The notes beneath the pieces are model-generated. The model saw only the letters and a list, made by a program, of their open reading frames with translations, did no database searches and was not told the DNA's origin. A program made the position numbers and the translations under genes. Of a stretch of 64,000 nt of DNA, positions 9,035-18,686 are shown in pieces. Each line of letters opens with the position of its first letter. The stretch's first letter is position 1. Source of the DNA: an uncultured bacterium (GTDB lineage: Bacteria; Actinomycetota; Coriobacteriia; Coriobacteriales; Coriobacteriaceae); the NCBI GenBank assembly GCA_905215505.1, contig CAJMPU010000001.1, positions 1 to 64,000 of the forward strand, given 5' to 3'.

Positions 9035-9621
9035 GCGCGGCCTTTGACCTGGTCCTTCTTGGGCGTGATGAGATTAGAGACCGCCTTGTACACCGCAAGT
9101 GTCAGCACCGAGTTGAGCACGGTCTTGATGAGGTTGAACGGCAGCACGGCAGGAATCATGAGCGGGGCGATCACATCGACCGAGCCATACCAGAACCAAA
9201 CGCCGATGGTCAGATTCGCAACCATGGACAGCGCCGTAGCGGCAATAACGCCCAGCACCAGGCCAATCACGGCACCCTTATAGGTATGCATCTTTTGGTA
9301 GACGATAGCCGCAGGCAGAATATAGCCCAGCGTGGCAACCAGGTTCATAAGCGCACCGACCCAGTCACCCGTAGTGAGCGCATGGATAACGATCGCCATG
9401 GCGGCAACGGCAGTGCCGGCACCAGAGCCATACGCAAATCCGCACACCATCGCCGGCACCAGCGACGGGTCATACGTCAAAAACGGCGCCGAAGGAAGGA
9501 TGGGCAGCTGCACATACATAAAGAGCGCGCCCAGGGCACACATGAGCGCCATGGTAACGAGCTGTTTGGTGCTCCACCTATTCGTGTTCTCAAAATGGAT
9601 ATGCTGCGACTGTTCAGACAT
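9031..9621 (-). CDS. ribU: Riboflavin ECF transporter S component RibU
   Basis: Integral-membrane substrate-binding subunit of the ECF importer, with about six hydrophobic helices (for example MALMCALGALFMYVQLPIL). An FMN riboswitch directly upstream identifies the substrate as riboflavin. The frame is open to an ATG at 9642, but that codon lies inside the riboswitch closing stem. The start at MSEQSQ is therefore chosen, giving 196 residues. It overlaps ecfA by four bases, so the complete transporter is one transcript. Confidence 0.88.
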   Translation of the reverse strand: MSEQSQHIHFENTNRWSTKQLVTMALMCALGALFMYVQLPILPSAPFLTYDPSLVPAMVCGFAYGSGAGTAVAAMAIVIHALTTGDWVGALMNLVATLGYILPAAIVYQKMHTYKGAVIGLVLGVIAATALSMVANLTIGVWFWYGSVDVIAPLMIPAVLPFNLIKTVLNSVLTLAVYKAVSNLITPKKDQVKGRA

Positions 9622-9637
9622 AAGATCACCCGCCTCT

Positions 9638-9812
9638 TTCATCCGGACTCTAACCGTTGGTACTGGGATCTCACCAGTTCAGCCGGCATGCGAACCAACG
9701 CACACACGGGTCGCGGACTCATCGGCTCGGTCGCAGGCACTTTACCTGCGCCACGGCGCCCCTTTGACACCGCCCGATTTACCGCCAGTGGGGAATTCCA
9801 CCCCGCCCTGAA
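9638..9812 (-). ncRNA. FMN riboswitch (RFN element)
   Basis: Read on the minus strand, the conserved parts appear in order: GCGGGGTGGAATTCCCCA, CTGGCGGTAAATC, a variable arm, GAGTCCGCGACCC, GAACTGGTGAGATCCCAGTA, and the 3' closing segment GTCCGGATGAAAGA. These match the FMN aptamer consensus. The 3' closing strand ends about 17 bases before the ribU start codon and runs into the weak ribosome-binding region GGCGGGTGA. Control of translation initiation is therefore more likely than a separate terminator, which is not seen. Confidence 0.93.
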
Positions 9813-9824
9813 ACAGCAAGGAAA

Positions 9825-9852
9825 AGTGTAGCACGAGGGAAGACAGGTGCAA
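9825..9852 (-). promoter_or_regulatory. Promoter of the ribU-ecfA-ecfT operon
   Basis: On the minus strand TTGCAC (9852-9847) and TACACT (9830-9825) are separated by 16 bases and lie just upstream of the FMN aptamer. This places the transcript start close to the first riboswitch stem. Sequence-based assignment only. Confidence 0.6.
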
Positions 9853-10017
9853 GTATGCCGAGGATAATTTATGACGGGGATCAGTTACCGCAACAACCAC
9901 GTTCCCCACCCATCCCAAAGTAACGCGCCTTTCGCGCAAAGCGCGAAACAGCGACCGGGACACGCACCCCTATCAACCACGTCCTCCACCCACGCCGACC
10001 TCAAGGCCGTAAACGCA
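9853..10017. other. Intergenic stretch with small hairpin and a direct repeat
   Basis: No gene is seen. It contains a hairpin TTTCGCG-CAAAG-CGCGAAA near 9930-9950 and two related direct repeats: AACCACGTTCCCCACCCA near 9896 and AACCACGTCCTCCACCCA near 9976. It separates the ribU promoter from the large palindrome that follows. Confidence 0.5.
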
Positions 10018-10162
10018 GGGGATCCGGGGGCGTGACGGGGGTTTCTCTCCGGAACATTCCGCAGGACGCAAAGAGGCTCCGCAGCGCGAAGCGCGATGCG
10101 GAGCCTCTTTGCATGTCCGAGGACGTTCCGGAGAGAAACCCCCGTCACGCCCCCGGATCCCC
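10018..10162. repeat. 145-bp palindrome downstream of groL
   Basis: A perfect 38-bp outer inverted repeat (10018-10055 against 10125-10162) surrounds a perfect 15-bp inner one (GCAAAGAGGCTCCGC 10068-10082 with GCGGAGCCTCTTTGC 10098-10112). It begins 26 bp beyond the groL stop codon. It is much longer than a normal intrinsic terminator and has no T-tract. The symmetry makes both strands carry similar short open frames, which are not genes. It could act as a terminator, an mRNA 3' stabiliser or a MITE-like element. Confidence 0.85.
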
Positions 10163-10188
10163 GGTGGGAGTTCTAGACCTTGTCGGCC

Positions 10189-11826
10189 TTAGTACATACC
10201 GCCGCCCTGCTGGCCAGCGGTGGCAGCAGCGATAGCGTCCTCAAGCTGAGTGTTTTTGGGGACATCGGAGACGGTAGCCTCGGTGATGAGGATCAGGCTG
10301 GCGACAGAAGCAGCGTTCTGCAGGGTGACGCGGCTGACCTTGACGGGGTCGAGGACGCCCATCTCGATCATGTCGCCCCACTCGCCGTTGGCAGAGTTGA
10401 GACCCTGGCCAGCAGGCAGCTCGGCAACCTTGTCGACCACGACAGCGCCCTCAAAGCCAGCGTTCTTGGCGATGGTGGCGACCGGAGCGGTCAGAGCCTT
10501 CTTGACGATGTCGACGCCGATCTTCTCCTCGGGGTCGTCGATCTCGACAGCATCGAGCGCAGGAGCAGCGTCCATGAAGGCGACGCCACCGCCGGCGACG
10601 ATGCCCTCCTCGACAGCAGCGCGGGTAGCCTGCAGGGCATCCTCAACGCGGTGCTTGATCTCCTTGAGCTCGGACTCGGTAGCAGCGCCGACCTTGATGA
10701 CGGCAACGCCACCGGAGAGCTTGGCCAGGCGCTCCTGGAGCTTCTCACGGTCGAAGTCAGAGGTGGTGTTCTCCATCTCGCCCTTAATCTGAGCGATACG
10801 GGCGTCAATGGCCTCCTTGGAGCCAGCGCCGCCGACGACAACGGTGTTGTCCTTGGAAATGGTGACGGACTTAGCGGTGCCGAGCATATCGGCGGTGATG
10901 TCAGCGACCTTCACGCCCAGCTCGTCCAGAGCAGCCTGACCACCGGTGAGGACGGCGATGTCCTCGAGGATGCGCTTGCGGCGATCGCCGTAGCCCGGGG
11001 CCTTGACGGCGCAGACGTTGAGAGCGCCACGGATCTTGTTGAGGACCAGGGTCGGCAGAGCCTCGCCGTCGATGTCCTCAGCGATGATGAGCAGGCCACG
11101 GCCGGCGCGCTGGACAGCCTCGAGAACAGGCATGATGTCCTGAACGCTGGAGATCTTCTGGTCGGTGATGAGGATGTACGGATCCTTCATCACGGCCTCC
11201 ATGCGGTCGTTGTCCGTGACGAAGTAAGCGGAAACATAGCCCTTGTCGAACTGCATGCCCTCGACAGTGTCGATGGTGATGTCGAACGTCTGGGAATCCT
11301 CGACGGTGATGACGCCGTCCTTGCCCACGACCTCCATGGCCTCGGCGATCTTCTCGCCGACCTCGGGGTCACCAGCGGAGATGGTGCCGACAGAAGCGAT
11401 CTGCTCCTTGGTCTCGACCGGCTTGGCCTGCTTCTTCATCTCGGCGACGGCGGCGTTGACGGCCTTGTCGATGCCGCGACGGATAGCCAGCGGGTTGGCG
11501 CCGGCGGCGACGTTGCGCAGACCGTCGTTGACGATAGCCTGAGCGAGCAGGGTTGCGGTGGTGGTGCCGTCACCCACGGTGTCGTTGGTCTTGGTGGCGA
11601 CCTCCTTCACCAGCTGAGCGCCCATGTTCTCGATGTTGTCCTCGAGCTCAATCTCCTTAGCGACGGAAACGCCGTCGTTGGTGATGGTCGGGGCACCGAA
11701 CGTGCGCTGCAGAGCGACGTAACGGCCCTTGGGGCCCATGGTGACGGTAACGGCGTCGGCCAGAGTGTTGACGCCCTTGGCGAGCTTGGCGCGGGCATCG
11801 GTGTTGAACGTAATGTTCTTTGCCAT
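10189..11826 (-). CDS. groL: Chaperonin GroEL (60 kDa)
   Basis: ATP-driven 14-mer chaperonin that folds proteins in a central cavity with GroES. The sequence is canonical from MAKNITFNTDARAKL onward, with ATP-site motifs TMGPKGR, GDGTTTAT and the Asp-containing VEEGIVAGGG. The length of 545 residues is standard. The C-terminal tail is short (GQQGGGMY) rather than a long run of GGM repeats. It follows groS after a 96-bp gap. Confidence 0.98.
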   Translation of the reverse strand: MAKNITFNTDARAKLAKGVNTLADAVTVTMGPKGRYVALQRTFGAPTITNDGVSVAKEIELEDNIENMGAQLVKEVATKTNDTVGDGTTTATLLAQAIVNDGLRNVAAGANPLAIRRGIDKAVNAAVAEMKKQAKPVETKEQIASVGTISAGDPEVGEKIAEAMEVVGKDGVITVEDSQTFDITIDTVEGMQFDKGYVSAYFVTDNDRMEAVMKDPYILITDQKISSVQDIMPVLEAVQRAGRGLLIIAEDIDGEALPTLVLNKIRGALNVCAVKAPGYGDRRKRILEDIAVLTGGQAALDELGVKVADITADMLGTAKSVTISKDNTVVVGGAGSKEAIDARIAQIKGEMENTTSDFDREKLQERLAKLSGGVAVIKVGAATESELKEIKHRVEDALQATRAAVEEGIVAGGGVAFMDAAPALDAVEIDDPEEKIGVDIVKKALTAPVATIAKNAGFEGAVVVDKVAELPAGQGLNSANGEWGDMIEMGVLDPVKVSRVTLQNAASVASLILITEATVSDVPKNTQLEDAIAAATAGQQGGGMY

Positions 11827-11922
11827 GGTAGGTAATCCTCCAAAAGAAATGTGACTCGCGTCGCCGCTTCCGAGTCCTATGCGGCGGGCGCGTTCAAAGA
11901 CGAATCAGAGATTCTGACGAGA

Positions 11923-12216
11923 CTAGGCCTCGACGACGGCGTAGATGTCGTCGGCGCGCATCAGCAGATACTTCTCGCCGTCGACCTTGACCTCGTTGCC
12001 GCCGAACTTACCGTAGATGACAACGTCGCCGACCTGAACGTCCATAGGGATGCGCTCACCCTTGTCGTTGACCTTACCGGCGCCAACGGCAACGATGGTG
12101 CCGCGCTGCGGCTTCTCCTGAGCGTTGCTGGCGATATACAGACCAGAAGCGGTCTTCTGCTCGGCCTCGTCGGGCTTGACCAGGACGCGATCTGCAAGCG
12201 GCTTCAAAGACGACAT
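11923..12216 (-). CDS. groS: Co-chaperonin GroES
   Basis: A 97-residue heptameric lid of the GroEL chamber. It starts at MSSLKPLADRVLV, with AAAGGAGG at ideal spacing; the frame stays open 11 codons further up without a ribosome-binding site. The mobile loop (EAEQKTASGLYI) and the dome segment GTIVAVGAGK are visible. It is first in the groS-groL operon. No CIRCE (TTAGCACTC-N9-GAGTGCTAA) or HAIR (CTTGAGT-N7-ACTCAAG) operator could be found upstream, so heat-shock control is not explained by the visible sequence. Confidence 0.97.
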   Translation of the reverse strand: MSSLKPLADRVLVKPDEAEQKTASGLYIASNAQEKPQRGTIVAVGAGKVNDKGERIPMDVQVGDVVIYGKFGGNEVKVDGEKYLLMRADDIYAVVEA

Positions 12217-12237
12217 GCTTGTTTCCTCCTTTGTGGG

Positions 12238-12258
12238 CCGCGCGGTCATGCCGCGCGG
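12238..12258 (-). promoter_or_regulatory. 5' leader hairpin of groS
   Basis: CCGCGCGG-N5-CCGCGCGG forms an 8-bp all-GC stem five bases upstream of the groS ribosome-binding site. It could stabilise the 5' end of the groESL mRNA or set its translation rate. A function is only inferred. Confidence 0.45.
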
Positions 12259-12325
12259 GTTAACCCTTTTTGTTTGCGTACGCGTTGAATGGTACCCACG
12301 AATGGCGGGTTATACAACACGGAGT

Positions 12326-12344
12326 CAAAAAATCTTATTTTTTG
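12326..12344. promoter_or_regulatory. A/T inverted repeat upstream of groS
   Basis: CAAAAAAT-CTT-ATTTTTTG is a perfect 8-bp A/T-rich inverted repeat. It sits between the long palindrome and groS, where the groESL promoter or an operator should lie. It is not a known chaperone operator, so its role is uncertain. Confidence 0.35.
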
Positions 12345-12353
12345 GCACTTAGA

Positions 12354-12551
12354 TTTTCTGAATGCCGGGGGATAACTTATGCTCGGCCCCAAGGCGGACC
12401 GGAAAGCATGAAGTTTGCTGCTCTACAGTCCTGCGCAAGACGGAAAGCACATTAAGTGCTTTCCTTTGCGTGCGGAACTCGCGACAAACTTCATGCCCTC
12501 CGGTCCGCCCCGGGAGGCAGGTTAACTAATTCGGGCCCGGCATTCAGAAAA
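12354..12551. repeat. 198-bp multi-arm palindrome between the amidohydrolase gene and groS
   Basis: Nested arms pair across the element. The outer arm is 16 bp (TTTTCTGAATGCCGGG 12354-12369 with its complement 12536-12551). Inside it are a 9-bp arm (GCGGACCGG), a 12-bp arm (GCATGAAGTTTG 12406-12417 with 12485-12496) and a central hairpin (GGAAAGCAC-ATTAA-GTGCTTTCC, 12442-12464). Unpaired bulges between the arms suggest decay of a once longer palindrome. No gene is contained. It is unrelated in sequence to the palindrome after groL. Confidence 0.8.
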
Positions 12552-12592
12552 GTCAGTACAGCAAAATGGCGATGCGGATGGTGCGAACAAGA

Positions 12593-12621
12593 AAGGGGCA
12601 CGTTGCTGAAACGCGCCCCTT
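12593..12621 (-). terminator. Terminator of the YtcJ-like amidohydrolase gene
   Basis: The stem AAGGGGCACGTT / AACGCGCCCCTT lies 17 bp downstream of the stop codon. On the minus strand it is followed by TCTTGTT. Confidence 0.6.
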
Positions 12622-12638
12622 GTGGGTGGGGTATGGGG

Positions 12639-14288
12639 CTAGCGCTCGTAGATTAAGTTGCCTGCCAGGTAGGTGGCTTGGACTTTGGTGGCTTGGAGTT
12701 CTTGGGGGTCGATGGTGAGCAGGTTTTGGTCCAGGACTACCAGGTCGGCGTATTTGCCGGGTTCTAGGCTGCCGAGGTTTTGCTCGTCGCCCGCTGCATA
12801 GGCGCTGCCCAGGGTGTAGTTGCGCAGGGCTGTTGCTGCATCGATGCGCTCGCTCGGCAGCCAGCCGCCCTCGGGCCAGTGGCTTTTGGGGTCTTGGCGC
12901 GTGATAGCCGTGTAGAGCACGTTCATGCTGGTAACGGGCGTGATAGGGCTGTCAGTACCGAAGGCTTGGCGAATGCCGCGCTGCTTATAGGTTGCAAACG
13001 GCCACATGATGCGGCTGCGCTCCATGCCCAAATCGCGCTCGGGGCCGCCCGGGTCGAGCGTAATGTGACAGGGCTGACTCGAGGCAATCACGTTGAGCTT
13101 GCGCAGGCGGTCGATGTCCTCGGGCAGGAGGTTCTCCAGATGCTCGAGTGTGTTATGGCCGTGCTGGGGCAGGCCGTACAGGTCGGCGGCCTCCTCGAAG
13201 ATATCCAGCGCGGCATGAATCGCACCGTCGCCGATGACGTGGATACGCACAGTGTGGCCGCGCTCCGCAGCCGCCAGAACCAGCTTACGCATGCGCTCGG
13301 CAGGAACTGTCAGACGGCCCTGGTCGCCCGGGAAGCGCGGATTGGTATAGGGCTCGGTGAGATATGCCGTGTGTTCGCTCGACACGCCGTCGAAGAACTG
13401 CTTAAAGCCTGGCGCCGAGAGCAGCGCATTGTTCGCGTAGCGGGTCTGAAGTTCTTCCAAGCGCGATTGGTCATCCAACAGCGTGGGGAACAGGTGGGCG
13501 CGAATGCCCAGCTTGCCAATCGCCTGAAGCTTGTCGTAGACGTCATCGCGAATAAAGTCGCAGCCCGGCATGGGCATGAGCGACATATCGCAGATTGAGG
13601 TAATGCCTTGCTCGGCCATACGCTTCATCTGGTCGGCGTATGCGCTCGCGATGCGGTCCTCGCCCAGCCACTCCAGGCAGCGCGGCAGCAGCTGCATGGC
13701 CGCAGCCTCGTGAGCGATACCCGTAAGCTCACCGTTTGAGTCTTTGTCGTAACTGCCACCCGCCGGAGGCTCGCTGTCGCGCGTAACGCCGAGCGCCTCG
13801 AGTGCGCGGCTGTTGAGCCACAGCGTGTGCCCGTCGCCCGAGTACATAACGCAGGGACGATCGGGAAATGCCGCATCGAGGGAGGCCTTGGTAGGGTGCT
13901 CGGGCGGATCCCAGCGGTAATCGCGCCAACCCTGGGTCACGACCCAGGCGTCATCTGGCAAGCCTTGGGAAAACTCGAGCGCATGCTGTACCAATGCTGC
14001 CTCGGACGTGCCCATATCCATGAGCATGTACGGCGAGGAGCCAACCGAAGTATGGAAGAAATGCAGGTGCGCATCGTGGAAACCGGGGCAGACAAACTGC
14101 TCGCCGTAATCGACCACCGGCGTGGCGGCAGGTGCGGCGTCAATCACGTCATCGGGCGCGCCGACTGCGACGATGCGATCACCCGCGATGGCGATCGCCA
14201 GCTCGCGGGCGGTATCGATGCCGTCTTGCGCGGTAAAGACGTTCTTGGAGCGGATAATCCGATCGATATGCTGCATGAGCATCCCCAT
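12639..14288 (-). CDS. YtcJ-like amidohydrolase (amidohydrolase 3 family)
   Basis: Metal-dependent hydrolase of about 549 residues with the TIM-barrel amidohydrolase layout. The metal-binding HxH is in FHDAHLHFF, and the later histidine segments are VRIHVIGDGAIH and FGTDSPITP. A C-terminal composite-domain stretch reads GSLEPGKYADLVVLDQNLL. The family cleaves C-N bonds of amides and formamides; the substrate is unknown. The same frame is open to 15365, but that part is antisense to the M20 gene. The start is set at 14288; ATGs at 14282 and 14276 are alternatives, and none has a strong ribosome-binding site. Confidence 0.87.
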   Translation of the reverse strand: MGMLMQHIDRIIRSKNVFTAQDGIDTARELAIAIAGDRIVAVGAPDDVIDAAPAATPVVDYGEQFVCPGFHDAHLHFFHTSVGSSPYMLMDMGTSEAALVQHALEFSQGLPDDAWVVTQGWRDYRWDPPEHPTKASLDAAFPDRPCVMYSGDGHTLWLNSRALEALGVTRDSEPPAGGSYDKDSNGELTGIAHEAAAMQLLPRCLEWLGEDRIASAYADQMKRMAEQGITSICDMSLMPMPGCDFIRDDVYDKLQAIGKLGIRAHLFPTLLDDQSRLEELQTRYANNALLSAPGFKQFFDGVSSEHTAYLTEPYTNPRFPGDQGRLTVPAERMRKLVLAAAERGHTVRIHVIGDGAIHAALDIFEEAADLYGLPQHGHNTLEHLENLLPEDIDRLRKLNVIASSQPCHITLDPGGPERDLGMERSRIMWPFATYKQRGIRQAFGTDSPITPVTSMNVLYTAITRQDPKSHWPEGGWLPSERIDAATALRNYTLGSAYAAGDEQNLGSLEPGKYADLVVLDQNLLTIDPQELQATKVQATYLAGNLIYER

Positions 14289-14444
14289 CTCTGGCAGGTA
14301 ATTCAACACCCCCGAGTGTACTCCCCCGCCCTTGCAACAAAACCCCAAGCGGCAAACGGCAACTTTACCAGCCCTAGCGGCAGGTGGCATACTGGAGAGA
14401 GCCTGTACGATTTTGCGATCGAGCCAGCAAGGAGCAAATCGACC

Positions 14445-15908
14445 ATGACGAAGACCAAGGCACAGCAGATTATGGCGGCAACCGAGGTTCGCGCGGCAGA
14501 CGACGTCACCGCGGCCATCCATGATATCGCCGCCGAGTTTGAACCCTACATCATCAAGCAGCGCCGGCACTTCCATAAGCACCCGGAGCTGAGCCTTGCC
14601 GAGGAGCGCACGACTTCCGACATCGCCAACCAGCTGGACGCCATGAATATCCCCTACGAGCGTCCCCTTAAGACGGGCCTTGTGGCGACCCTTCGCGGCA
14701 CCGCGCCCGACGCCTATCGCGAGGACGGCACACCACGCCGCCGCATCCTGCTGCGCGCCGACATCGACGCCCTGCCCGTCACCGAGCAGACCGGCGAGGA
14801 GTTCGCCAGCGTCAACGAGGGCTGCATGCACGCCTGCGGCCACGACTGCCATATCGCCATGATGCTCGGCACGTTGCAGATTCTGCGCCACATGACCGAT
14901 GACATCCACGGCGAGATTCGCATCGTTTTCCAGCCCAGCGAGGAAAACGGCCAGGGCGCCAAGCTCATGATCGGCACGGGCGTACTCGATGGCGTCGACG
15001 GTGCCTATGCCGCGCACATCTGGAGCGAGGTCGATGCCGGCACCGTGAGCTGCGAGCCCGGTCCGCGCATGGCAAACACCGACTGGTTCCGCATTGATGT
15101 CCGCGGCACCTCGTGCCATGGCGCCATGCCCCAGCGCGGCCACGACGCCGTTATGGTTGCCGCCGAAATCGTCAACGCCCTGCAGACCATCGTCTCGCGC
15201 GAGATTAGCCCCTACGAACCCGCCGTCATCACCGTCGGCGAACTGCACGGCGGCACCGCGCGCAACGTTATCGCCGGCACGGCATACCTCGCCGGCACAG
15301 TGCGCACCTATGGCGACAAGACGCATGAGGAAATGCCCGAGCTTATGCGCCGCATCGTGGAGCACACCGCAGCAGCACTAGGCGCCGAGGCCGAACTCAC
15401 CGACTACACCATCGCCAACTACAAGGTCGAAAACGATGCCGCCTCGAGCGAGCGCTGCCGCCAAGCTGTGCTCAAGTGCCTGGGCCCCGCAGGCGAGGGC
15501 CATTACCGCGGCACGCTTTCGGGCGAGGATTTCTCGGAGTACCTGCGCCGTGTGCCGGGCGTGCTCGCCTTTGTTGGCACGCGCAACCCTCAGATCGGCG
15601 CCACCTATGCCCAGCACTCCTGCTTCTACAAGATCGACGAGAGCGTGCTCGCCAAGGGATCCATGGTAGCCGCCCAGTATGCCATCGACTTTTTGGCCGA
15701 GCCCACGCAAGAAGAGCTCGACGGCCCCACGATCGCCGCGGTTGCCGAGACCAATCCCGACCTGGCCGCCAAGCTGCGCTCTGCTAAGGCCACAGCCGCC
15801 GAAGCACGCGACGCCATGCACGACGCCCGCACGGCTCGCCACGCCGCGATCAAGGGCATCCACGATGCACGCGCCGCCGCGCGCCGCGAGGAGAAGCACG
15901 ACGAGTAG
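14445..15908 (+). CDS. M20-family metallo-amidohydrolase (hippurate hydrolase/aminoacylase-like)
   Basis: Cytosolic zinc peptidase-like enzyme of about 487 residues that removes N-acyl groups from amino acids or related amides. The motifs are RADIDALPV (104-112), MHACGHDCH (Cys131, His133) and the PSEENGQGAK segment. AAGGAG stands 10 bases before the ATG. The C-terminal tail of about 70 residues beyond the catalytic core is rich in Ala, Arg and His and looks helical; it is unusual for the family. The gene is divergent from the YtcJ-like amidohydrolase gene, sharing a 156-bp intergenic region, so a common amide-scavenging role is possible. Confidence 0.88.
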   Translation: MTKTKAQQIMAATEVRAADDVTAAIHDIAAEFEPYIIKQRRHFHKHPELSLAEERTTSDIANQLDAMNIPYERPLKTGLVATLRGTAPDAYREDGTPRRRILLRADIDALPVTEQTGEEFASVNEGCMHACGHDCHIAMMLGTLQILRHMTDDIHGEIRIVFQPSEENGQGAKLMIGTGVLDGVDGAYAAHIWSEVDAGTVSCEPGPRMANTDWFRIDVRGTSCHGAMPQRGHDAVMVAAEIVNALQTIVSREISPYEPAVITVGELHGGTARNVIAGTAYLAGTVRTYGDKTHEEMPELMRRIVEHTAAALGAEAELTDYTIANYKVENDAASSERCRQAVLKCLGPAGEGHYRGTLSGEDFSEYLRRVPGVLAFVGTRNPQIGATYAQHSCFYKIDESVLAKGSMVAAQYAIDFLAEPTQEELDGPTIAAVAETNPDLAAKLRSAKATAAEARDAMHDARTARHAAIKGIHDARAAARREEKHDE

Positions 15909-15954
15909 CCGATTCGCGACCGTCTCGCAGTCATAGCCACATCGCGATAACAAA

Positions 15955-15988
15955 GCGGGGGCGGACGTTTCGACACGTCCGCCCCCGC
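15955..15988 (+). terminator. Terminator of the M20 hydrolase gene
   Basis: A strong 14-bp GC stem GCGGGGGCGGACGT with ACGTCCGCCCCCGC closes a short TTCGAC loop, followed by TCATTTGTC. Confidence 0.8.
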
Positions 15989-16048
15989 TCATTTGTCAAG
16001 CGCTATTTCTACCGTTTCTACCCCGTCCCCAAATGGCAGGTGGCAGGG

Positions 16049-17347
<1,299 letters not shown>

Positions 17348-17497
17348 CGAGATCATCCCTTCGTATCTTGAGCGAATCATCTGGATCGCAAACGATGTCT
17401 TTAGCATCATTATCACCCAATGTGGGGACAAATACTCCAACATGACGCATTTGCAATGCGCAGGGCGCTATTCGATTGTTTGATGAGCTCGACCGCG

Positions 17498-18520
17498 TTA
17501 GTTCGTTCCGCGGAAACCCTTGCCGACGATCTCGGAGCTGTCGACAATCGTGATAAAGGCACCCGGATCGACTTCGCGCGCATAGCGGCGCAGTTGCACG
17601 GCCTCGCGACGGCTTAGCACGCTCATGATCACCGTCACGCACTTGCCCGAGAAAGCACCGTAGCCGCGGCTGATAGTCGCCGTACGGTTGAGATGCTTGA
17701 CGATAAACTCCTCGACCTTAAGGGGCTCGGAACAAATGACCGTGCAGACTTTGCGCAGGTGAATGCTCTCGATGGCCTTGTCGACCACAAGCGTCTTGGC
17801 AAACAGGCCGAGCACGCAGTACAGACCGACGCGCGGACCGTACAAGAAGGCCGCGATGGTCACGATGCCGATATCGACCAACAGCAGCGCACGGCCGATC
17901 TCAAGCGTGGTGCGGCGTTTGAGAATCATGGCGAGGATGTCCGTGCCGCCCGTCGAGGCGCCAATATCAAAGACGATGGCGCTGCCGAGCGCCGGCAGAA
18001 TCACGGCAAAGCACAGGTCGAGCCACATATCGCCCGTCATCGAGACATCGGTCGGAATAAAGAGCTCAAACAGCGAAACATAGGCGGACAGCGCAAACGA
18101 GGCAAAGACACTCCACAGGATTGCCTTGCGCTCCAAAAAGATAAAGCCCAGAACGACCAGGACCGCATTGATAATCCACATAAAGACGCCGACGGGCAGG
18201 GTCGGGAACAGCGTGGACAGAATGACCGACACGCCCGAGGTGCCGCCAAAAGCAAAGTGATTAGGGGTTTTAAACGCGACGATGGCAAAGGCCGTGAGGA
18301 TCAGGCCCAAATTGAGCTCGGCAAAAAAGCGCGGAAAGCCCGGCTCCTGGCTGCGCTTGCGACCAGCGCGCTCGCCCCGCTCGATAACATCGCGATCGAC
18401 CACGCGTTCCATCGGCACTACGGGAGGACGATGCACCTCCTCGGCAGCACGCGACGCCGCCTCTGCCGCAGCGGCCTCAATTGCCCATGCCTTGCTTTCT
18501 GTTTCGTGCTCGTCGGCCAT
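17498..18520 (-). CDS. YitT family membrane protein
   Basis: A 340-residue inner-membrane protein. An N-terminal cytosolic stretch of about 65 residues is rich in Ala, Glu and Arg. It is followed by five or six hydrophobic helices (LILTAFAIVAFKTPNHFAFGGTSG is the family's first block, reported here only in part) and a soluble C-terminal domain of the DUF2179 type (YGAFSGKCVTVIMSVLSRRE). The family is widespread and its transported substrate is unknown. The start codon has AGGGG-type ribosome-binding sequence. It stands alone, 150 bp after the zinc-ribbon gene. Confidence 0.88.
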   Translation of the reverse strand: MADEHETESKAWAIEAAAAEAASRAAEEVHRPPVVPMERVVDRDVIERGERAGRKRSQEPGFPRFFAELNLGLILTAFAIVAFKTPNHFAFGGTSGVSVILSTLFPTLPVGVFMWIINAVLVVLGFIFLERKAILWSVFASFALSAYVSLFELFIPTDVSMTGDMWLDLCFAVILPALGSAIVFDIGASTGGTDILAMILKRRTTLEIGRALLLVDIGIVTIAAFLYGPRVGLYCVLGLFAKTLVVDKAIESIHLRKVCTVICSEPLKVEEFIVKHLNRTATISRGYGAFSGKCVTVIMSVLSRREAVQLRRYAREVDPGAFITIVDSSEIVGKGFRGTN

Positions 18521-18634
18521 TACGGCAACCCCTCGTTAACAATTTGGAAACAATGCGCCCATTAGAGTAACGCGGAACGTGGGGATTGCAACCCTTAGTT
18601 AGACGAGCGGTATGACTATATCGGGAGCGTACAA

Positions 18635-18674
18635 AAACGGCCGGCCACGCTTTTGCTTGCGCGGTCGGCCGTTT
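18635..18674. terminator. Terminator downstream of asp23 operon
   Basis: The stem AAACGGCCGGCC with GGTCGGCCGTTT has a T-run on the minus strand (TTTTTGT). It therefore suits the asp23 operon, which ends about 50 bp away. Confidence 0.65.
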
Positions 18675-18686
18675 AATGTTTTCGCA

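Noticed and set aside
9885..10235. Two short similar proteins on opposite strands beginning MTGVSLRN
   Set aside because: Their similarity is caused by the 145-bp palindrome being read from both sides; neither has a ribosome-binding site or a known domain.
10180..11835. Long open frame (551 codons) on the plus strand
   Set aside because: It is exactly antisense to groL, has no recognisable domain and a Leu/Gly/Asp-biased composition produced by the third-position GC of groL.
14289..15365. N-terminal extension of the YtcJ-like amidohydrolase frame
   Set aside because: The added 359 codons are antisense to the M20 hydrolase gene, and the conserved amidohydrolase sequence begins only near 14288.
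15990..16048. Further member of the CCTGTCCC hairpin family (ACCCCGTCCCCAAAT) before the zinc-ribbon stop codon
   Set aside because: The core differs (CCCGTCCCC) and no complementary arms could be paired convincingly. The same holds for TTTGGGACGGGG near 24931. They may be decayed relatives but are not counted.
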